From Gammaproteobacteria bacterium (GTDB lineage Bacteria; Pseudomonadota; Gammaproteobacteria; HK1), in the NCBI GenBank assembly GCA_021773795.1, contig JAJFJT010000024.1, forward strand, positions 1-64,000: a stretch of 64,000 bases of DNA. The letters are read 5' to 3'. The position numbers were made by a program, and so were the translations under genes. Positions 1 to 8,401 of the stretch are shown in pieces; the first letter of the stretch is position 1, and every line of letters begins with the position of its first letter. The notes beneath the pieces were generated by a model. It searched no databases. It saw nothing but the letters and a program-made list of their open reading frames with translations, and had not been told where the DNA came from.

Positions 1-152
1 GAGATCCGAGCCTCATGGCGCAAACCCTCCAGATCCGTGGCATAAAAATCAGCGCTGCCATTGAGGCCAACAAATTCACCACGAAACATCTCGATCTCAG
101 GGTCGTACTGAATCACGGCGCGATAGCCGTCGATATCCAAAGCATTCATCAT
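1..152 (-). CDS. HicB-like antitoxin, N-terminal part (cut by window edge)
   Basis: Only the first 50 codons are visible. The start is the first of two adjacent ATG codons (150-152), 10 bases after a GGAG ribosome site. The protein begins MMNALDIDGYRAVIQYDPE and continues with a short beta-rich segment ending in LEGLRHEARI. This pattern (a Y-x-A-x-I-x-Y-D strand, then G-x-V-G-x, then a Glu-rich helix) is typical of the HicB partial RNase-H fold, which neutralises the mRNA interferase HicA. No hicA fits in the 93 bases between it and hsdS, so it is either an orphan HicB or paired with something off the left edge. It lies downstream of hsdS in the same direction and may belong to the same defence operon. 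Confidence 0.7.
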   Translation of the reverse strand, partial: MMNALDIDGYRAVIQYDPEIEMFRGEFVGLNGSADFYATDLEGLRHEARI

Positions 153-245
153 GATGGGGTTACTCCGTGCAATTTCAGCCAGTAGGGATGCACTATACCG
201 TGAGCGCATGGATGTGCAGGAGCGGTCTTGCCGATAACTCGAATA

Positions 246-1550
246 TCAATTACTCGGTGGCCTCCAATTGCGCACATCGATTTTCCCGGTGACGGCGGCG
301 GAGATGAGGGCGGTGCGGCGTTCCTGGAGGAGTTCGACTGCGTCGGTCGCGCGGCGAGAGAGGGTCTCAAATCGTTGGAGTTTATCCGAGATGAAATTCG
401 CAATTGATTCTTGCTCCTCTCGCGGTGGTACCGGAAAAACAAACTCCACTGCGTCAGAGACGTTGAACTGCTTTTGGGCTGCCCCGTAGGCGACCAGTCC
501 AACCTGCTGTCTCCCGACCCACGAATTCATCGCGGAACAGAGCCAGTTTGAGTCAAAATCGCCCCGGCGCACGATAATGACCGACGCGCAGTTCGCCCCT
601 TCAAGTTCTGGCGGCACAACCGCGGTGATCCCGGGGTCTCCGACCCTGACACTCAGCAGATCGCGCGCGTTTAGTCTGGAAGGGATCAGGCGGTCACTAT
701 CTTCGGGAGAGATTCGGCGCGTATTTGTAAGATCAAAGCGATGCTTCTTCACGTCTCCACCGAAAATAAAGTAGACGCCTTCGTCTCGGGTATATGTTGA
801 TGGGTTGATTACGAGGCCGACACCGACCTTTGGCGAAATGTGCTTCAGTCGCTTCGCAATCCAATGCGCCGGGACCTCGCCCAGCCATTCGACACCGGAA
901 TCGCGCATGGGGGCGTTGGAGTTTAGGCCTTTGGTGACCGCATGACTGATGACGGCCTGACGTTTTTCTTTGAGCAATGCGATGAGCTGCTGCTGCTTTT
1001 CAATCAGCGCATCAATCTTCGCCGTCTCGTAGTCGAGGAACGCTCCGATGCTGCTCAGTTCCCTAGTAGAAGGCATCGCGAAGCGGGTCTTCAGGATGTC
1101 CGCATTGGACAAGTGCTTGACGGTCGTGAAGTAGGTCAGGTCGTTTGCGATCTGCATGCTGAATGGAAGCAAGTAGAAGAGGAATCGTTGGAGGGCTGGT
1201 GTGTCGGCTCGCAAACACGCTACTCGCTGGTTCAGGGCCGCTTCCCCAGCGTTCCACCATGCGACATTGAAATCCCCGTCCATTCCGACTAACACGTCGC
1301 CATCGCGAACGAGAGATTCTCTCGGAACGTGACCCTTGACCCGGACCTCGGTCTGCGAGGATGCGATGTCACGGATGCGAATCAGCGGGACACCCTCAAC
1401 GGGATCAAACTGCTTCGAGTCAAAGGGATACCCACTGAGAAGCTGCGCGAAATCCTTGACTCGGCACACGCGCCAAGTCCCAGGAATCCTCCCAAGCCAA
1501 CCTACGTTGCACTCTTGGTATTCGGGATGGACTGCATGTGCCTCAGTCAT
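246..1550 (-). CDS. hsdS: Type I restriction-modification specificity subunit HsdS
   Basis: A 434-residue DNA-recognition subunit of a type I R-M enzyme. It has two target-recognition domains (about residues 17-165 and 220-380), each followed by a conserved dimerising helix (about 172-205 and 385-425). The helices carry the family hallmarks LDYETAKID...LIALLKEKR and LLQERRTALISAAVTGKID. Each half starts with the usual WLG-x-IP-x-W motif (residues 18-26 and near 222-230). The start ATG (1550-1548) shares one base with the hsdM stop codon (TAATG), so the two genes should be translationally coupled. HsdS sets the bipartite recognition sequence; the two half-domains here are different, so an asymmetric target is expected. 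Confidence 0.95.
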   Translation of the reverse strand: MTEAHAVHPEYQECNVGWLGRIPGTWRVCRVKDFAQLLSGYPFDSKQFDPVEGVPLIRIRDIASSQTEVRVKGHVPRESLVRDGDVLVGMDGDFNVAWWNAGEAALNQRVACLRADTPALQRFLFYLLPFSMQIANDLTYFTTVKHLSNADILKTRFAMPSTRELSSIGAFLDYETAKIDALIEKQQQLIALLKEKRQAVISHAVTKGLNSNAPMRDSGVEWLGEVPAHWIAKRLKHISPKVGVGLVINPSTYTRDEGVYFIFGGDVKKHRFDLTNTRRISPEDSDRLIPSRLNARDLLSVRVGDPGITAVVPPELEGANCASVIIVRRGDFDSNWLCSAMNSWVGRQQVGLVAYGAAQKQFNVSDAVEFVFPVPPREEQESIANFISDKLQRFETLSRRATDAVELLQERRTALISAAVTGKIDVRNWRPPSN

Positions 1551-3886
1551 TACGAATGCGCCTCCCGCAGCATCTCCATGATCTCTGCGCTCAACACGTC
1601 CAGGTCGGCATCAATCTCCGCCAGATCCCGCGGCGGCTCGTACTGGTAGAAGTGGCGGTTGAAGGGGATCTCGTAGCCGATGACTCCTATCTGTTCATCC
1701 CGTTCGTCGCGCCTCCTCGCGTCGATCCAGGCGTCCTCGACGTGGGGTGCGACTTCCGTGTTGAAGTAGGCCTCATTCACGGCATTCACATTCGCACCCC
1801 GCGCGGTCTCGACGGTGAGGGGTACGTCTTCATTATCGCGCAGATTGCTGTCGGGCTGGAACTGGACGATGCGGCCCTGATACTCGAAGGCTCCATACAC
1901 CGGGTTGGCGGCTGTTTTCAGTCCCTTCTTGATAACGGGCTCAGCATCGGGGTTGGTCCAGCTGGCAGCGGCGATAAGCTGCTTTTTCTCCCTCGCTTCC
2001 AGTTTGATGCCGATCTGCTTGAGTGCCTTCTTCAGCGTTCCCTCGAAGACGTTGAAGTCATCGGTCTGCGCGGTGCTGATGATGGCCTGAAGCTGTCGGG
2101 CCTTGTCGAGCAGCGCCTTCTGCACATTCCAGGTCTTCGGGGCCAGCAGGCCCTTTATCTGGCCTTCCTTCAGCTCCTTGAAGTCGGCCTTGATGAGGGC
2201 GCGCACCTCGGGCTCGACCTGTGCGAGCTTGCCGTAGCTCTCGTCCGTCCATTCCTGGCCGTGCAGCTCGTAAACCTTCTGCATCACGGCGTTCAGAGGG
2301 CCGCTCGCGAAGCGCAGCCCAGCAAGGCGGTCCTCGGTGAACTGCACCGAGAGCCGCAGCGGGCGCTCCACGGTGATGCGTCGGTACCCGAACACATGGC
2401 TCTCGAAGATCTTGCTGCCGAAGGTCGTCTTCTCGGCCTTCTTCTTCGTGGCTGCCGGGCGGCCGCGCGCGCTCTTTTCCTCGGCTACCTTGTCGAGCTG
2501 ATAACTCTCTATCGCCTCGAACTTCCCGAAGGTACGGGTGATCAGTGCGATGTCATCGTCAGCTATGAGACGGCGCTTTGAGCCGAGGCTCTTGCGCATT
2601 GGCTGGTAGAGATGCACGCCGTTGATGAGCTGCACCTTGCCCTTGCGCTCTTTGACCTTCTTGTTGGACAGCACCCAGACGTAGGTGGCGATGCCGGTGT
2701 TGTAGAACATGTCCGTGGGCAGGGCGACGATGGCCTCCAGCAGGTCGCCCTCCAAAATGTGGCGGCGGATCTCGCTCTCGCCACTGCCCGCGCCGCCGGT
2801 GAACAGGGGCGAGCCATTGAGGATGATGCCGATGCGCCCGCCGCTCTTGTCGCTGTCATTGGCATCGTAATCGCGCATCTTGCTGAGCAGGTGCATCAGG
2901 AACAGCAGCGAGCCATCGCTGACCCGTGGCAGGCCCGGACCAAAGCGGCCATCGAAACCCTTGAGCTTGTGCTCGTTCTTGATCCCGCCCTCGACCTTCT
3001 TCCAGTCCACGCCGAAGGGTGGATTGGAAAGCATGTAGTCGAATTTATCGGCGTAGAGCTGATCTTCGCTGAGGGTGTTGCCGAGTTTGATGTGGCCGAC
3101 GTCCTGCCCCTTGATGAGCATATCGCCCTTGCAGATGGCGTAGCTCTCGGGGTTGAGTTCCTGGCCGAAGGCGCGCATGACAGCTCTGGGGTTGATCTCG
3201 TAGACGTACTCCATGCCCGCAGAGAGGAAGCCGCCGGTGCCCGCCGTGGGGTCATAAATGGTGCGGATAATGCCCTTTTCAGTCAGCGCGTCATTGTCTT
3301 CCATAAAGACCAGCGAGGTGGTGAGGCGCACGATGTCGCGCGGGGTGAAATGCTCCCCCGCTGTCTCGTTGGAGCTTTCCGCGAAGCGCCGAATCAACTC
3401 CTCGAAGACCAGTCCCATATCGTGGTTGCTGATGGCCCTGGGGCTTAGGTCCGTAGTGGCTACTTTCTGCACGACTTTGAACAACAGGTTGGCTTCCTGG
3501 AGCTGGCCAACGAATTCGCTGAACTTGAAGTGTTCGAAAATCTCCCGGGCATCCGGGGAAAAGCTGTCCACGTAGCTAAGCAGGTTGCTCTTGATGTCGG
3601 CACTGCCGAGCCTGGACAGATCCATAGGCGAGGTGTTGTAGAAGGACTGGCCCGCGGCCCGGAGCAGAAACTTCTCCCGCGCCTCCTGCTGTAGATGAGG
3701 CATCGCCTTGAGTTTCTCAACCTGCGTCAGCACCGCCGCCTTGTTTTGCTCCAGCACACACTCCAGACGGCGCAGGATGGTGAAGGGGAGGATCACACGA
3801 CCGTACTGGGATTGCTTGAAATCACCCCGCAGCAGGTCGGCGAGGGACCAGATGTAGGCGGCGGTTTGGGAGAAGCTGGTGGTCAT
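1550..3886 (-). CDS. hsdM: Type I restriction-modification methyltransferase subunit HsdM
   Basis: N6-adenine DNA methyltransferase subunit, 778 residues. An N-terminal helical domain (about 1-165) precedes the catalytic domain with the SAM-binding motif DPTAGTGGF (212-220) and the catalytic NPPF (288-291). It is longer than classical HsdM proteins (about 500-550 residues). The extra roughly 260 C-terminal residues include a basic Ala/Lys-rich linker (around 475-490) and a helical region rich in charged residues, as in the long-HsdM subgroup. The start ATG overlaps the abiEii stop in an ATGA arrangement, and the stop overlaps the hsdS start. Expected to act with HsdS as an M2S modification complex; the translocase/nuclease HsdR is not in the window. 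Confidence 0.95.
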   Translation of the reverse strand: MTTSFSQTAAYIWSLADLLRGDFKQSQYGRVILPFTILRRLECVLEQNKAAVLTQVEKLKAMPHLQQEAREKFLLRAAGQSFYNTSPMDLSRLGSADIKSNLLSYVDSFSPDAREIFEHFKFSEFVGQLQEANLLFKVVQKVATTDLSPRAISNHDMGLVFEELIRRFAESSNETAGEHFTPRDIVRLTTSLVFMEDNDALTEKGIIRTIYDPTAGTGGFLSAGMEYVYEINPRAVMRAFGQELNPESYAICKGDMLIKGQDVGHIKLGNTLSEDQLYADKFDYMLSNPPFGVDWKKVEGGIKNEHKLKGFDGRFGPGLPRVSDGSLLFLMHLLSKMRDYDANDSDKSGGRIGIILNGSPLFTGGAGSGESEIRRHILEGDLLEAIVALPTDMFYNTGIATYVWVLSNKKVKERKGKVQLINGVHLYQPMRKSLGSKRRLIADDDIALITRTFGKFEAIESYQLDKVAEEKSARGRPAATKKKAEKTTFGSKIFESHVFGYRRITVERPLRLSVQFTEDRLAGLRFASGPLNAVMQKVYELHGQEWTDESYGKLAQVEPEVRALIKADFKELKEGQIKGLLAPKTWNVQKALLDKARQLQAIISTAQTDDFNVFEGTLKKALKQIGIKLEAREKKQLIAAASWTNPDAEPVIKKGLKTAANPVYGAFEYQGRIVQFQPDSNLRDNEDVPLTVETARGANVNAVNEAYFNTEVAPHVEDAWIDARRRDERDEQIGVIGYEIPFNRHFYQYEPPRDLAEIDADLDVLSAEIMEMLREAHS

Positions 3887-4740
3887 TCATTTATACCCGT
3901 AACAAAATTAACCAGAAGATCAGCGTATTGAGCATCATCGGCCAATAGCCTGCTTGAATCCCGCATCATATCGGCTAGGAATTCGCTCTCGTCGCCACGG
4001 TCGATTTCCTCCTGAATAAATTTCTGCACGTTATCCAACGTTGCTCCTGGCACCAGAGATGTGAGATCACGACCTGCAAGGCGAGCGCCAATAGTTCCCA
4101 TGTCCAGGTTCCCCTCATAAAGATTCGGGTCGTCGTAGACCCGAATGTTGTTACCATCGAGGTCAACATAATGGTGCATCGCATAGGCGGTGTCCGGGGC
4201 ATCCGTTCGTTTGTAGTGCTTTCGATCACGCCAACTAATGATCTTGAGCATGATCAGTACGGCAGGGTGAGGTACTTTCAGGATGAGAACAGGATCGTCC
4301 GAGACCTGGCACGCTATCGCGGTATCGAGCGCTTCCTGAAAGCCAAGTATCGAGAGTTCTTTATCAGGCTCATCCGGCCAACGATACTTGCCGTTTTTGT
4401 CGGCGATTTCACCGAATGGAATGATATCGATCCAGAGCCGGGAGTCCGGCAGCTCAAGGCGGTGCTCGGATTTTGTCCGTGAGAACCCATGGTCTTCGAC
4501 CAGGGATTTGGTGATTATTTTGAAGGTATCCCAGCTGTCGACATGAATCGCGAAGTCGATATCAACAGTCGCGCGCTTGATCGGTAATCCGAATGCGGCG
4601 TGATAAACCATGTCTCGGGCGGTTGCTCCGACAATGAGCCAGTCAGCACCCACCGTGTTTGCGGCTGCCGAGATGTTGCTGTAAATGAATCGTGTAGCCG
4701 GATCAATCTTATTGGCGATCGATAGCGATGTACTTTTCAT
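3883..4740 (-). CDS. abiEii: AbiEii-like nucleotidyltransferase toxin (type IV toxin-antitoxin)
   Basis: A 285-residue protein of the AbiEii/AbiGii nucleotidyltransferase family. In studied members it is the toxin of a type IV toxin-antitoxin or abortive-infection pair. The DNA polymerase-beta-type signature is present: G-A-T-A-R-D (38-43), then the acidic pair D60-x-D62 in TVDIDFAI. The ATG at 4740 is preferred over longer frames because it gives the family N-terminus ([12 protein letters not shown]) and overlaps the upstream antitoxin gene by 32 bases. Its stop overlaps the hsdM start (ATGA). Expected partner: the AbiEi-like protein immediately upstream. Its position inside the hsd transcript suggests that loss or mis-expression of the R-M module could be linked to toxicity; that is inference. 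Confidence 0.85.
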   Translation of the reverse strand: MKSTSLSIANKIDPATRFIYSNISAAANTVGADWLIVGATARDMVYHAAFGLPIKRATVDIDFAIHVDSWDTFKIITKSLVEDHGFSRTKSEHRLELPDSRLWIDIIPFGEIADKNGKYRWPDEPDKELSILGFQEALDTAIACQVSDDPVLILKVPHPAVLIMLKIISWRDRKHYKRTDAPDTAYAMHHYVDLDGNNIRVYDDPNLYEGNLDMGTIGARLAGRDLTSLVPGATLDNVQKFIQEEIDRGDESEFLADMMRDSSRLLADDAQYADLLVNFVTGINE

Positions 4741-5752
4741 ACAACATCCTCGCCGTTTCAATGGTTCGATCGTCACCGATGGCCAGCAAATCTGCGTAGA
4801 CCACGATAAAGGGGGCACAGCCTTCCCGAGTGGCATTTAACTCAGGGGGCCAAAAGGTCTTGAGCAACTCTATATTTCCATTGGGGTCTTTGCGTAATTT
4901 CAACTTGGCCTGAACCCGTCCCGCGGGTGGATTAACATAAATGGTCGTTGTTTCCGGTCTGAGATAGCCAGTTATTTTTGCCGCGGCTATTTCGCCACCC
5001 CACCAAGCGTCCAATTGCTCCAGGTTCATGTCCAGCCACTGGTCGGTGCCTGCCCCGGTGTATTTTCCGATGACCAACTTCTGGCGGGTTGTTTCTATGT
5101 ATGCATCTGCCCATTTGTGGACGAGCTCATCAAATTTTTTGAGCCGACGATGACGGCCAACTGTCTGCAAGAAGCCAAGTTCTTGAAGATCGTTGAAAAC
5201 GTTTGTGATGGTTCCTAGTGCGACGCCCGTTACGTCAGCAATCTGCCGATATTTGGCGTTTAGCAGGGGCTGATCGTTGAGCAGTGCCAGTATCAGTTTC
5301 AGGCCGGCGGTTCGGAACGCGCGTGTCGGGGCTTTAGCCTTCCTTTGGTTTACCGGGAGCTTTCGCCCCGTGATGTATACAAAAACATCTCCCAGGTTAA
5401 TCAATGCATTGCCAGCCGTGTCGATATAGGGAATGTTTCTCTCAAATAGTGTCTCTCCCATCTGCGGATTGACGTATTCGGTTGCGATTAGCGTTGGAAA
5501 CTCCGTCCTCTGCGTTTGAAAGATGACTTGTCCCAGGTGAGCGCGGTCTAATTGGTGTTTCACCTCGACCGCGAATGGGCCGACGGTGCGGCCGTTGGGC
5601 ATTCTCAGGTGCAGGAGGGCATCTGGAGCAGTTTTATCCATGGTGTGAGGGGCCATAGCGGGCCTTTCCAGCTCCAGCCGAATACGGGTGATTTGCTGAA
5701 AGGCCTCGATTGCCCGATCGAGGATAGTAGGCTCTGTTGCGGTTCTTTCCAT
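4709..5752 (-). CDS. abiEi: AbiEi-like antitoxin / transcriptional regulator
   Basis: A 347-residue protein and first gene of the abiEi-abiEii-hsdM-hsdS series. The middle (about 150-200) is a winged helix-turn-helix (IADVTGVALGTITNVFNDLQ), as expected of AbiEi antitoxins, which repress their own promoter and counteract AbiEii. The N-terminal 130 residues look like an endonuclease-type fold: P43-D44, then E63-x-K65 in FAVEVKH, i.e. the spacing of a PD-(D/E)xK core. The ATG at 5752 was chosen. A TTG 30 bases further upstream would place the start inside an inverted repeat (5773-5789) better read as an operator. The C-terminus (about 200-347) should carry the antitoxin function. Whether the nuclease-like residues are active is unknown. 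Confidence 0.8.
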   Translation of the reverse strand: MERTATEPTILDRAIEAFQQITRIRLELERPAMAPHTMDKTAPDALLHLRMPNGRTVGPFAVEVKHQLDRAHLGQVIFQTQRTEFPTLIATEYVNPQMGETLFERNIPYIDTAGNALINLGDVFVYITGRKLPVNQRKAKAPTRAFRTAGLKLILALLNDQPLLNAKYRQIADVTGVALGTITNVFNDLQELGFLQTVGRHRRLKKFDELVHKWADAYIETTRQKLVIGKYTGAGTDQWLDMNLEQLDAWWGGEIAAAKITGYLRPETTTIYVNPPAGRVQAKLKLRKDPNGNIELLKTFWPPELNATREGCAPFIVVYADLLAIGDDRTIETARMLYEKYIAIDRQ

Positions 5753-5772
5753 TGTATTCACAAATAATGAGT

Positions 5773-5808
5773 GTTCACTCAATGTGAACGTCTAATGATT
5801 GTGAACGT
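5773..5808. promoter_or_regulatory. Probable operator at the abiEi start
   Basis: gttcac (5773-5778), a 5-base spacer and gtgaac (5784-5789) form a perfect inverted repeat 20 bases before the abiEi ATG. A third half-site in attgtgaacgt (5798-5808) repeats aatgtgaacgt (5781-5791) at a 17-base offset. AbiEi proteins are known to bind inverted repeats in their own promoters, so negative autoregulation is the simplest reading. Confidence 0.55.
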
Positions 5809-5940
5809 TAGGTTATTGCGATAGGCCTTGTCAAGATGGGGGTGGAACAGAGGAGGTTTAACTTAATGCATTAAAAACGGTAAGTTATATCTATAGAGTT
5901 TTTAAAATGCAGTATTTTAAATTCCCCCATTCTCGTTTTT

Positions 5941-5995
5941 TTGTTCATTTATTCTTCATGTTCATTAAAAGTGAACATATTAAAATAATGAACAA
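5941..5995. promoter_or_regulatory. Second gttca/tgaac operator cluster upstream of abiEi
   Basis: atgttca (5958-5964) and tgaacat (5972-5978) form a 7-7-7 inverted repeat. It is nested inside an outer pair, ttgttcat (5941-5948) and atgaacaa (5988-5995). The half-sites match those at the abiEi start about 170 bases away. The region 5783-6061 is otherwise AT-rich and non-coding and lies between divergent genes, so the site could serve abiEi, the Mn exporter or both. Confidence 0.4.
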
Positions 5996-6061
5996 TGCCG
6001 GTTTTTTCGGGTGGCAAGCCAACCTCCGACTTAGGGCTGTAACAGCCGTGATTCACGGACC

Positions 6062-6685
6062 ATGTTGATTGATACACTCTCCCATATGAATTGGCTTGAC
6101 CTAACGACGGCATCGGGCGCTAGTTTTTTGCTCATATTTGCCGCTGAAATTGGAGACAAAAGTCAGTTGGTGTGCATGGCGCTTGCAGCCAGGTATAGGG
6201 CGTTGCCCGTCATGCTCGGTTCTGCTTTGGCGTTTGTCCTGCTCAATACCCTGGCTGTGGTCTTTGGAACAACTATCGCTAACTGGCTTCCTGAGGTTTA
6301 TGTTTTTTCCGCGGTGGCTATTTTGTTTGCTGTATTCGGGGTGCATGCCTTACGCATAGAAGAAGACGGAGCTGATGTGAAGGCGGCAATACGTAGCAAT
6401 GGCAGTATATTGGTGGGAACCTTCGTGCTGATTACCGTTGCCGAGTTTGGAGATAAAACGCAATTAGCCGTCGTTGCTTTAAGTAGCACCAGCCCCCCGG
6501 TTGCAGTTTGGTTAGGCTCTACTTTGGCCTTAATAACAACATCAGCTCTGGGGGTATGGGCGGGTCGAACGATATTGCAAAGGATGCCGATTACTATTCT
6601 TCATCGGGTCAGCGGCGTTATCTTTATTTCTCTTTCGGTATTTGCAGCCTACAAAACCTATTTGGCGTTTGTAGGGAAACTCTGA
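6062..6685 (+). CDS. mneA: TMEM165/GDT1 (UPF0016) family manganese exporter
   Basis: A 207-residue inner-membrane protein with six predicted membrane segments in two homologous halves. Each half carries the family ion-binding signature E-x-G-D-K-[ST]-Q: EIGDKSQ near residues 29-35 and EFGDKTQ near 130-136. Bacterial relatives (MneA) export Mn2+. The start is ATG 6062, or ATG 6086, which gives the more usual MNWLDL N-terminus. The last codons (GKL-stop) lie inside the left terminal repeat of a MITE-like element that starts at about 6675, so the native C-terminus may have been replaced. Two short overlapping hairpins precede the start (6035-6058). Divergent from the abiE-hsd operon. Confidence 0.85.
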   Translation: MLIDTLSHMNWLDLTTASGASFLLIFAAEIGDKSQLVCMALAARYRALPVMLGSALAFVLLNTLAVVFGTTIANWLPEVYVFSAVAILFAVFGVHALRIEEDGADVKAAIRSNGSILVGTFVLITVAEFGDKTQLAVVALSSTSPPVAVWLGSTLALITTSALGVWAGRTILQRMPITILHRVSGVIFISLSVFAAYKTYLAFVGKL

Positions 6686-6834
6686 TCGATTCGTGGACTC
6701 GTACCTTGCGCGCAAAATGTCCATCTTCATCGTTGCTGCTCTTCGCAATAGAACGACTATTACGCGTGAACAGCGCCTCAAAGCTGAATATTTTGCATCA
6801 CAATCTACTTTGCCCAGAATAAATCAGAGCTTCC
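6675..6834. repeat. MITE-like element, copy 1
   Basis: A 160-bp non-coding element bounded by ggaaactctgat and atcagagcttcc, an imperfect 12-bp terminal inverted repeat. Its reverse complement matches 57510-57670 along the whole length at roughly 85% identity by eye. It fills the gap exactly between the stop codons of the Mn exporter and the pseudouridine synthase gene. Flanking gtag/ttag is compatible with a 4-base YTAR-type target as used by IS5-family transposases, but no parent transposase is visible. Confidence 0.75.
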
Positions 6835-7713
6835 TTAGTTTTGCTGCCACACGCTGTGCTGTATTTCTGCCAGACAATTAGTCGGCAGCAGCGCCTCTTC
6901 CAAGCGGTATAGCCGGGCTTGCCCCGAGATGGGGCATATAAATGACAAGGAGACGGCGGCTAGCGCCAGGTCTTCACTTTGTTCCTTGTGGCCATACAGG
7001 CGATCCCCAATGACGCTGAAACCGGCGTCGGCGAGATGCTTTCTGATCTGATGCTTACGACCGGTTTCCGGATGGATGTCCAGCCAGGAGCGATTTTTAG
7101 TGGTCGAGTATTTGCGTAACCGGATGTGGGTGATGGCCGCTTTGTCCTGCACCGGTTGATTGATGGTGGTGACGGCGGGGTCCTGGGAAAATTGGCCCAT
7201 GACGCAGGCGCGGTAATGCTTTGTTATCTCATGCTGGCGGAACATACGTGACAGGGTGGCGGCCATGGTTTTGCTGTGCGCAATCAATATGAGCCCTGCT
7301 GTAGCGCGGTCCAGGCGGTGTACGGAAAAGGTGGGTCGTTGCGGTTGCAGATGTTGCTCTACCCAGCGCTGAATGGTGCAGTGATCGCCCCATTTTGAAC
7401 CCTGAGAGAGCATGCCTTGGGGTTTGCACCAGATGCTGTATTGACCTTCGTCAGCGATCAATTTGGCCTCTTCCGGGGTGGCTTCCAGAACTTGGGGGTT
7501 GTAGTAAAAATCGAGGACGTCACTGTCGGCCAGTACCTTGCTGGCACGCCGCAGACGCTGGCAGTGTTTTTCGTGAGTCAGCCAGACGGCGCCTTTTTGC
7601 ATCGCTGCCTTAACGCCCTGCCGGGACAAACCGCTGGCTGTTGCCAATAGCGCTACGGCCTTGGCGTTGTCTTCACTGACTTCAATATGGAAATGCTGTG
7701 GTGTTTCACTCAT
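6835..7713 (-). CDS. RluA-family RNA pseudouridine synthase
   Basis: A 292-residue enzyme that isomerises uridine to pseudouridine in rRNA or tRNA. The N-terminus (about 15-75) resembles an S4-type RNA-binding domain (SRQGVKAAMQKGAVWL). The catalytic domain carries the RluA-family motif HRLDRATAGL (around 133-142), whose Asp is the nucleophile, and the late family motif PETGRKHQIRKHL (around 217-229). Which position is modified cannot be told from sequence; the family includes RluA, RluC, RluD and TruC. It converges on the Mn exporter, and its stop codon abuts the MITE-like repeat. Confidence 0.88.
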   Translation of the reverse strand: MSETPQHFHIEVSEDNAKAVALLATASGLSRQGVKAAMQKGAVWLTHEKHCQRLRRASKVLADSDVLDFYYNPQVLEATPEEAKLIADEGQYSIWCKPQGMLSQGSKWGDHCTIQRWVEQHLQPQRPTFSVHRLDRATAGLILIAHSKTMAATLSRMFRQHEITKHYRACVMGQFSQDPAVTTINQPVQDKAAITHIRLRKYSTTKNRSWLDIHPETGRKHQIRKHLADAGFSVIGDRLYGHKEQSEDLALAAVSLSFICPISGQARLYRLEEALLPTNCLAEIQHSVWQQN

Positions 7714-7726
7714 GAGCTAAATCGGA

Positions 7727-8113
7727 TTAGGCGGGTGGCCGTATTTCCTCGATCAAGTCACGCATTAGCTGATTGTTGTGGTCGAGGACGATGAGCTGGG
7801 CGCGGAACAGGGCGTAGAGTTCCAGTGCGGTGATGGCGCCGATAACCGCAAAGCCCGGGGCGGTGAGGCCTGCCACCATCAGCGCAATGCCGCCGCCGAA
7901 GACCGCGAGATTTACCAGGCCACGAAACCACTTGCCGAGATAGAAGTGGTGCAGACCGGCGATGAACAGGTAGTTGAGTACCGCGTAGGTATCCGGGTCG
8001 CGGACGGACTTGCCAAAGCGGTGGTGGAAGCGCTGGCGCTGGTCGTCCGGCAGTTTCCGCACCTGCTGGCGCAGGGCTTCGGTTTCTGCCGCTATTTCGT
8101 CACGATCGAGCAT
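7727..8113 (-). CDS. TM2-domain-like small membrane protein
   Basis: A 128-residue protein. A charged N-terminal helix (about 1-40) is followed by two hydrophobic segments (about 45-65 and 70-105) separated by a short turn. It contains the TM2-like pattern Y-L-F-I-A-G-L-H-H-F-Y-L-G-K-W-x-R-G (about 48-65). TM2 proteins are of unknown function. It is in line with the DUF4177 gene 13 bases upstream and the pseudouridine synthase 13 bases downstream, so the three probably share a transcript. Confidence 0.65.
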   Translation of the reverse strand: MLDRDEIAAETEALRQQVRKLPDDQRQRFHHRFGKSVRDPDTYAVLNYLFIAGLHHFYLGKWFRGLVNLAVFGGGIALMVAGLTAPGFAVIGAITALELYALFRAQLIVLDHNNQLMRDLIEEIRPPA

Positions 8114-8126
8114 GAACGGCGTTGGG

Positions 8127-8342
8127 TTACTCGCGACCCAGGGTGATGATCACCGTTTCCCGGTTCCAGAACAGCCAGAAGCGCCGCCGTTCTATGACCT
8201 GGAACACCAGCTGCCAGCCCCCTGCCGCCTCTTCATTCAGGGTAGCCTCCAACTTCTGAATGGGCATGCCTGATGCACCGAGAAACAGGGTGCCGAGCGC
8301 CCCCTCGGAAACGATCATTACCTTGTATTCCTTGTACGCCAT
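8127..8342 (-). CDS. DUF4177-like small protein
   Basis: A 71-residue cytosolic protein (MAYKEYKVMIVSEGALG...). The pattern E-Y-K-V at the start, L-N-E-x-A-x-x-G-W-Q-L-V in the middle and a final strand (VIITLGRE) is that of DUF4177-type proteins, which are small alpha/beta domains of unknown function. A GGAG-type ribosome site (agagaagat) precedes the ATG. Confidence 0.6.
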   Translation of the reverse strand: MAYKEYKVMIVSEGALGTLFLGASGMPIQKLEATLNEEAAGGWQLVFQVIERRRFWLFWNRETVIITLGRE

Positions 8343-8361
8343 ATCTTCTCTCCTCTCGTAG

Positions 8362-8401
8362 CCGGCGGGAATGTTAACCGGCGGGAATGTTAACCGGCGG
8401 G
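8362..8401. repeat. 16-bp tandem repeat, 2.5 copies
   Basis: The unit ccggcgggaatgttaa occurs at 8362-8377 and 8378-8393, followed by a half copy at 8394-8401. It covers the stop codon and last codons of the downstream-facing MFS gene, so the repeat looks like slippage duplication of that gene's 3' end. Confidence 0.85.

Noticed and set aside
1538-2581. 347-codon open frame on the plus strand inside hsdM
   Set aside because: Antisense shadow of hsdM; the translation shows no domain and no ribosome site.
6001-6061. Possible yybP-ykoY manganese riboswitch before the Mn exporter
   Set aside because: The conserved GGGGAGUA-type strand and the matching 3' CUACGAGACC-type segment are not present; only two short hairpins are seen.
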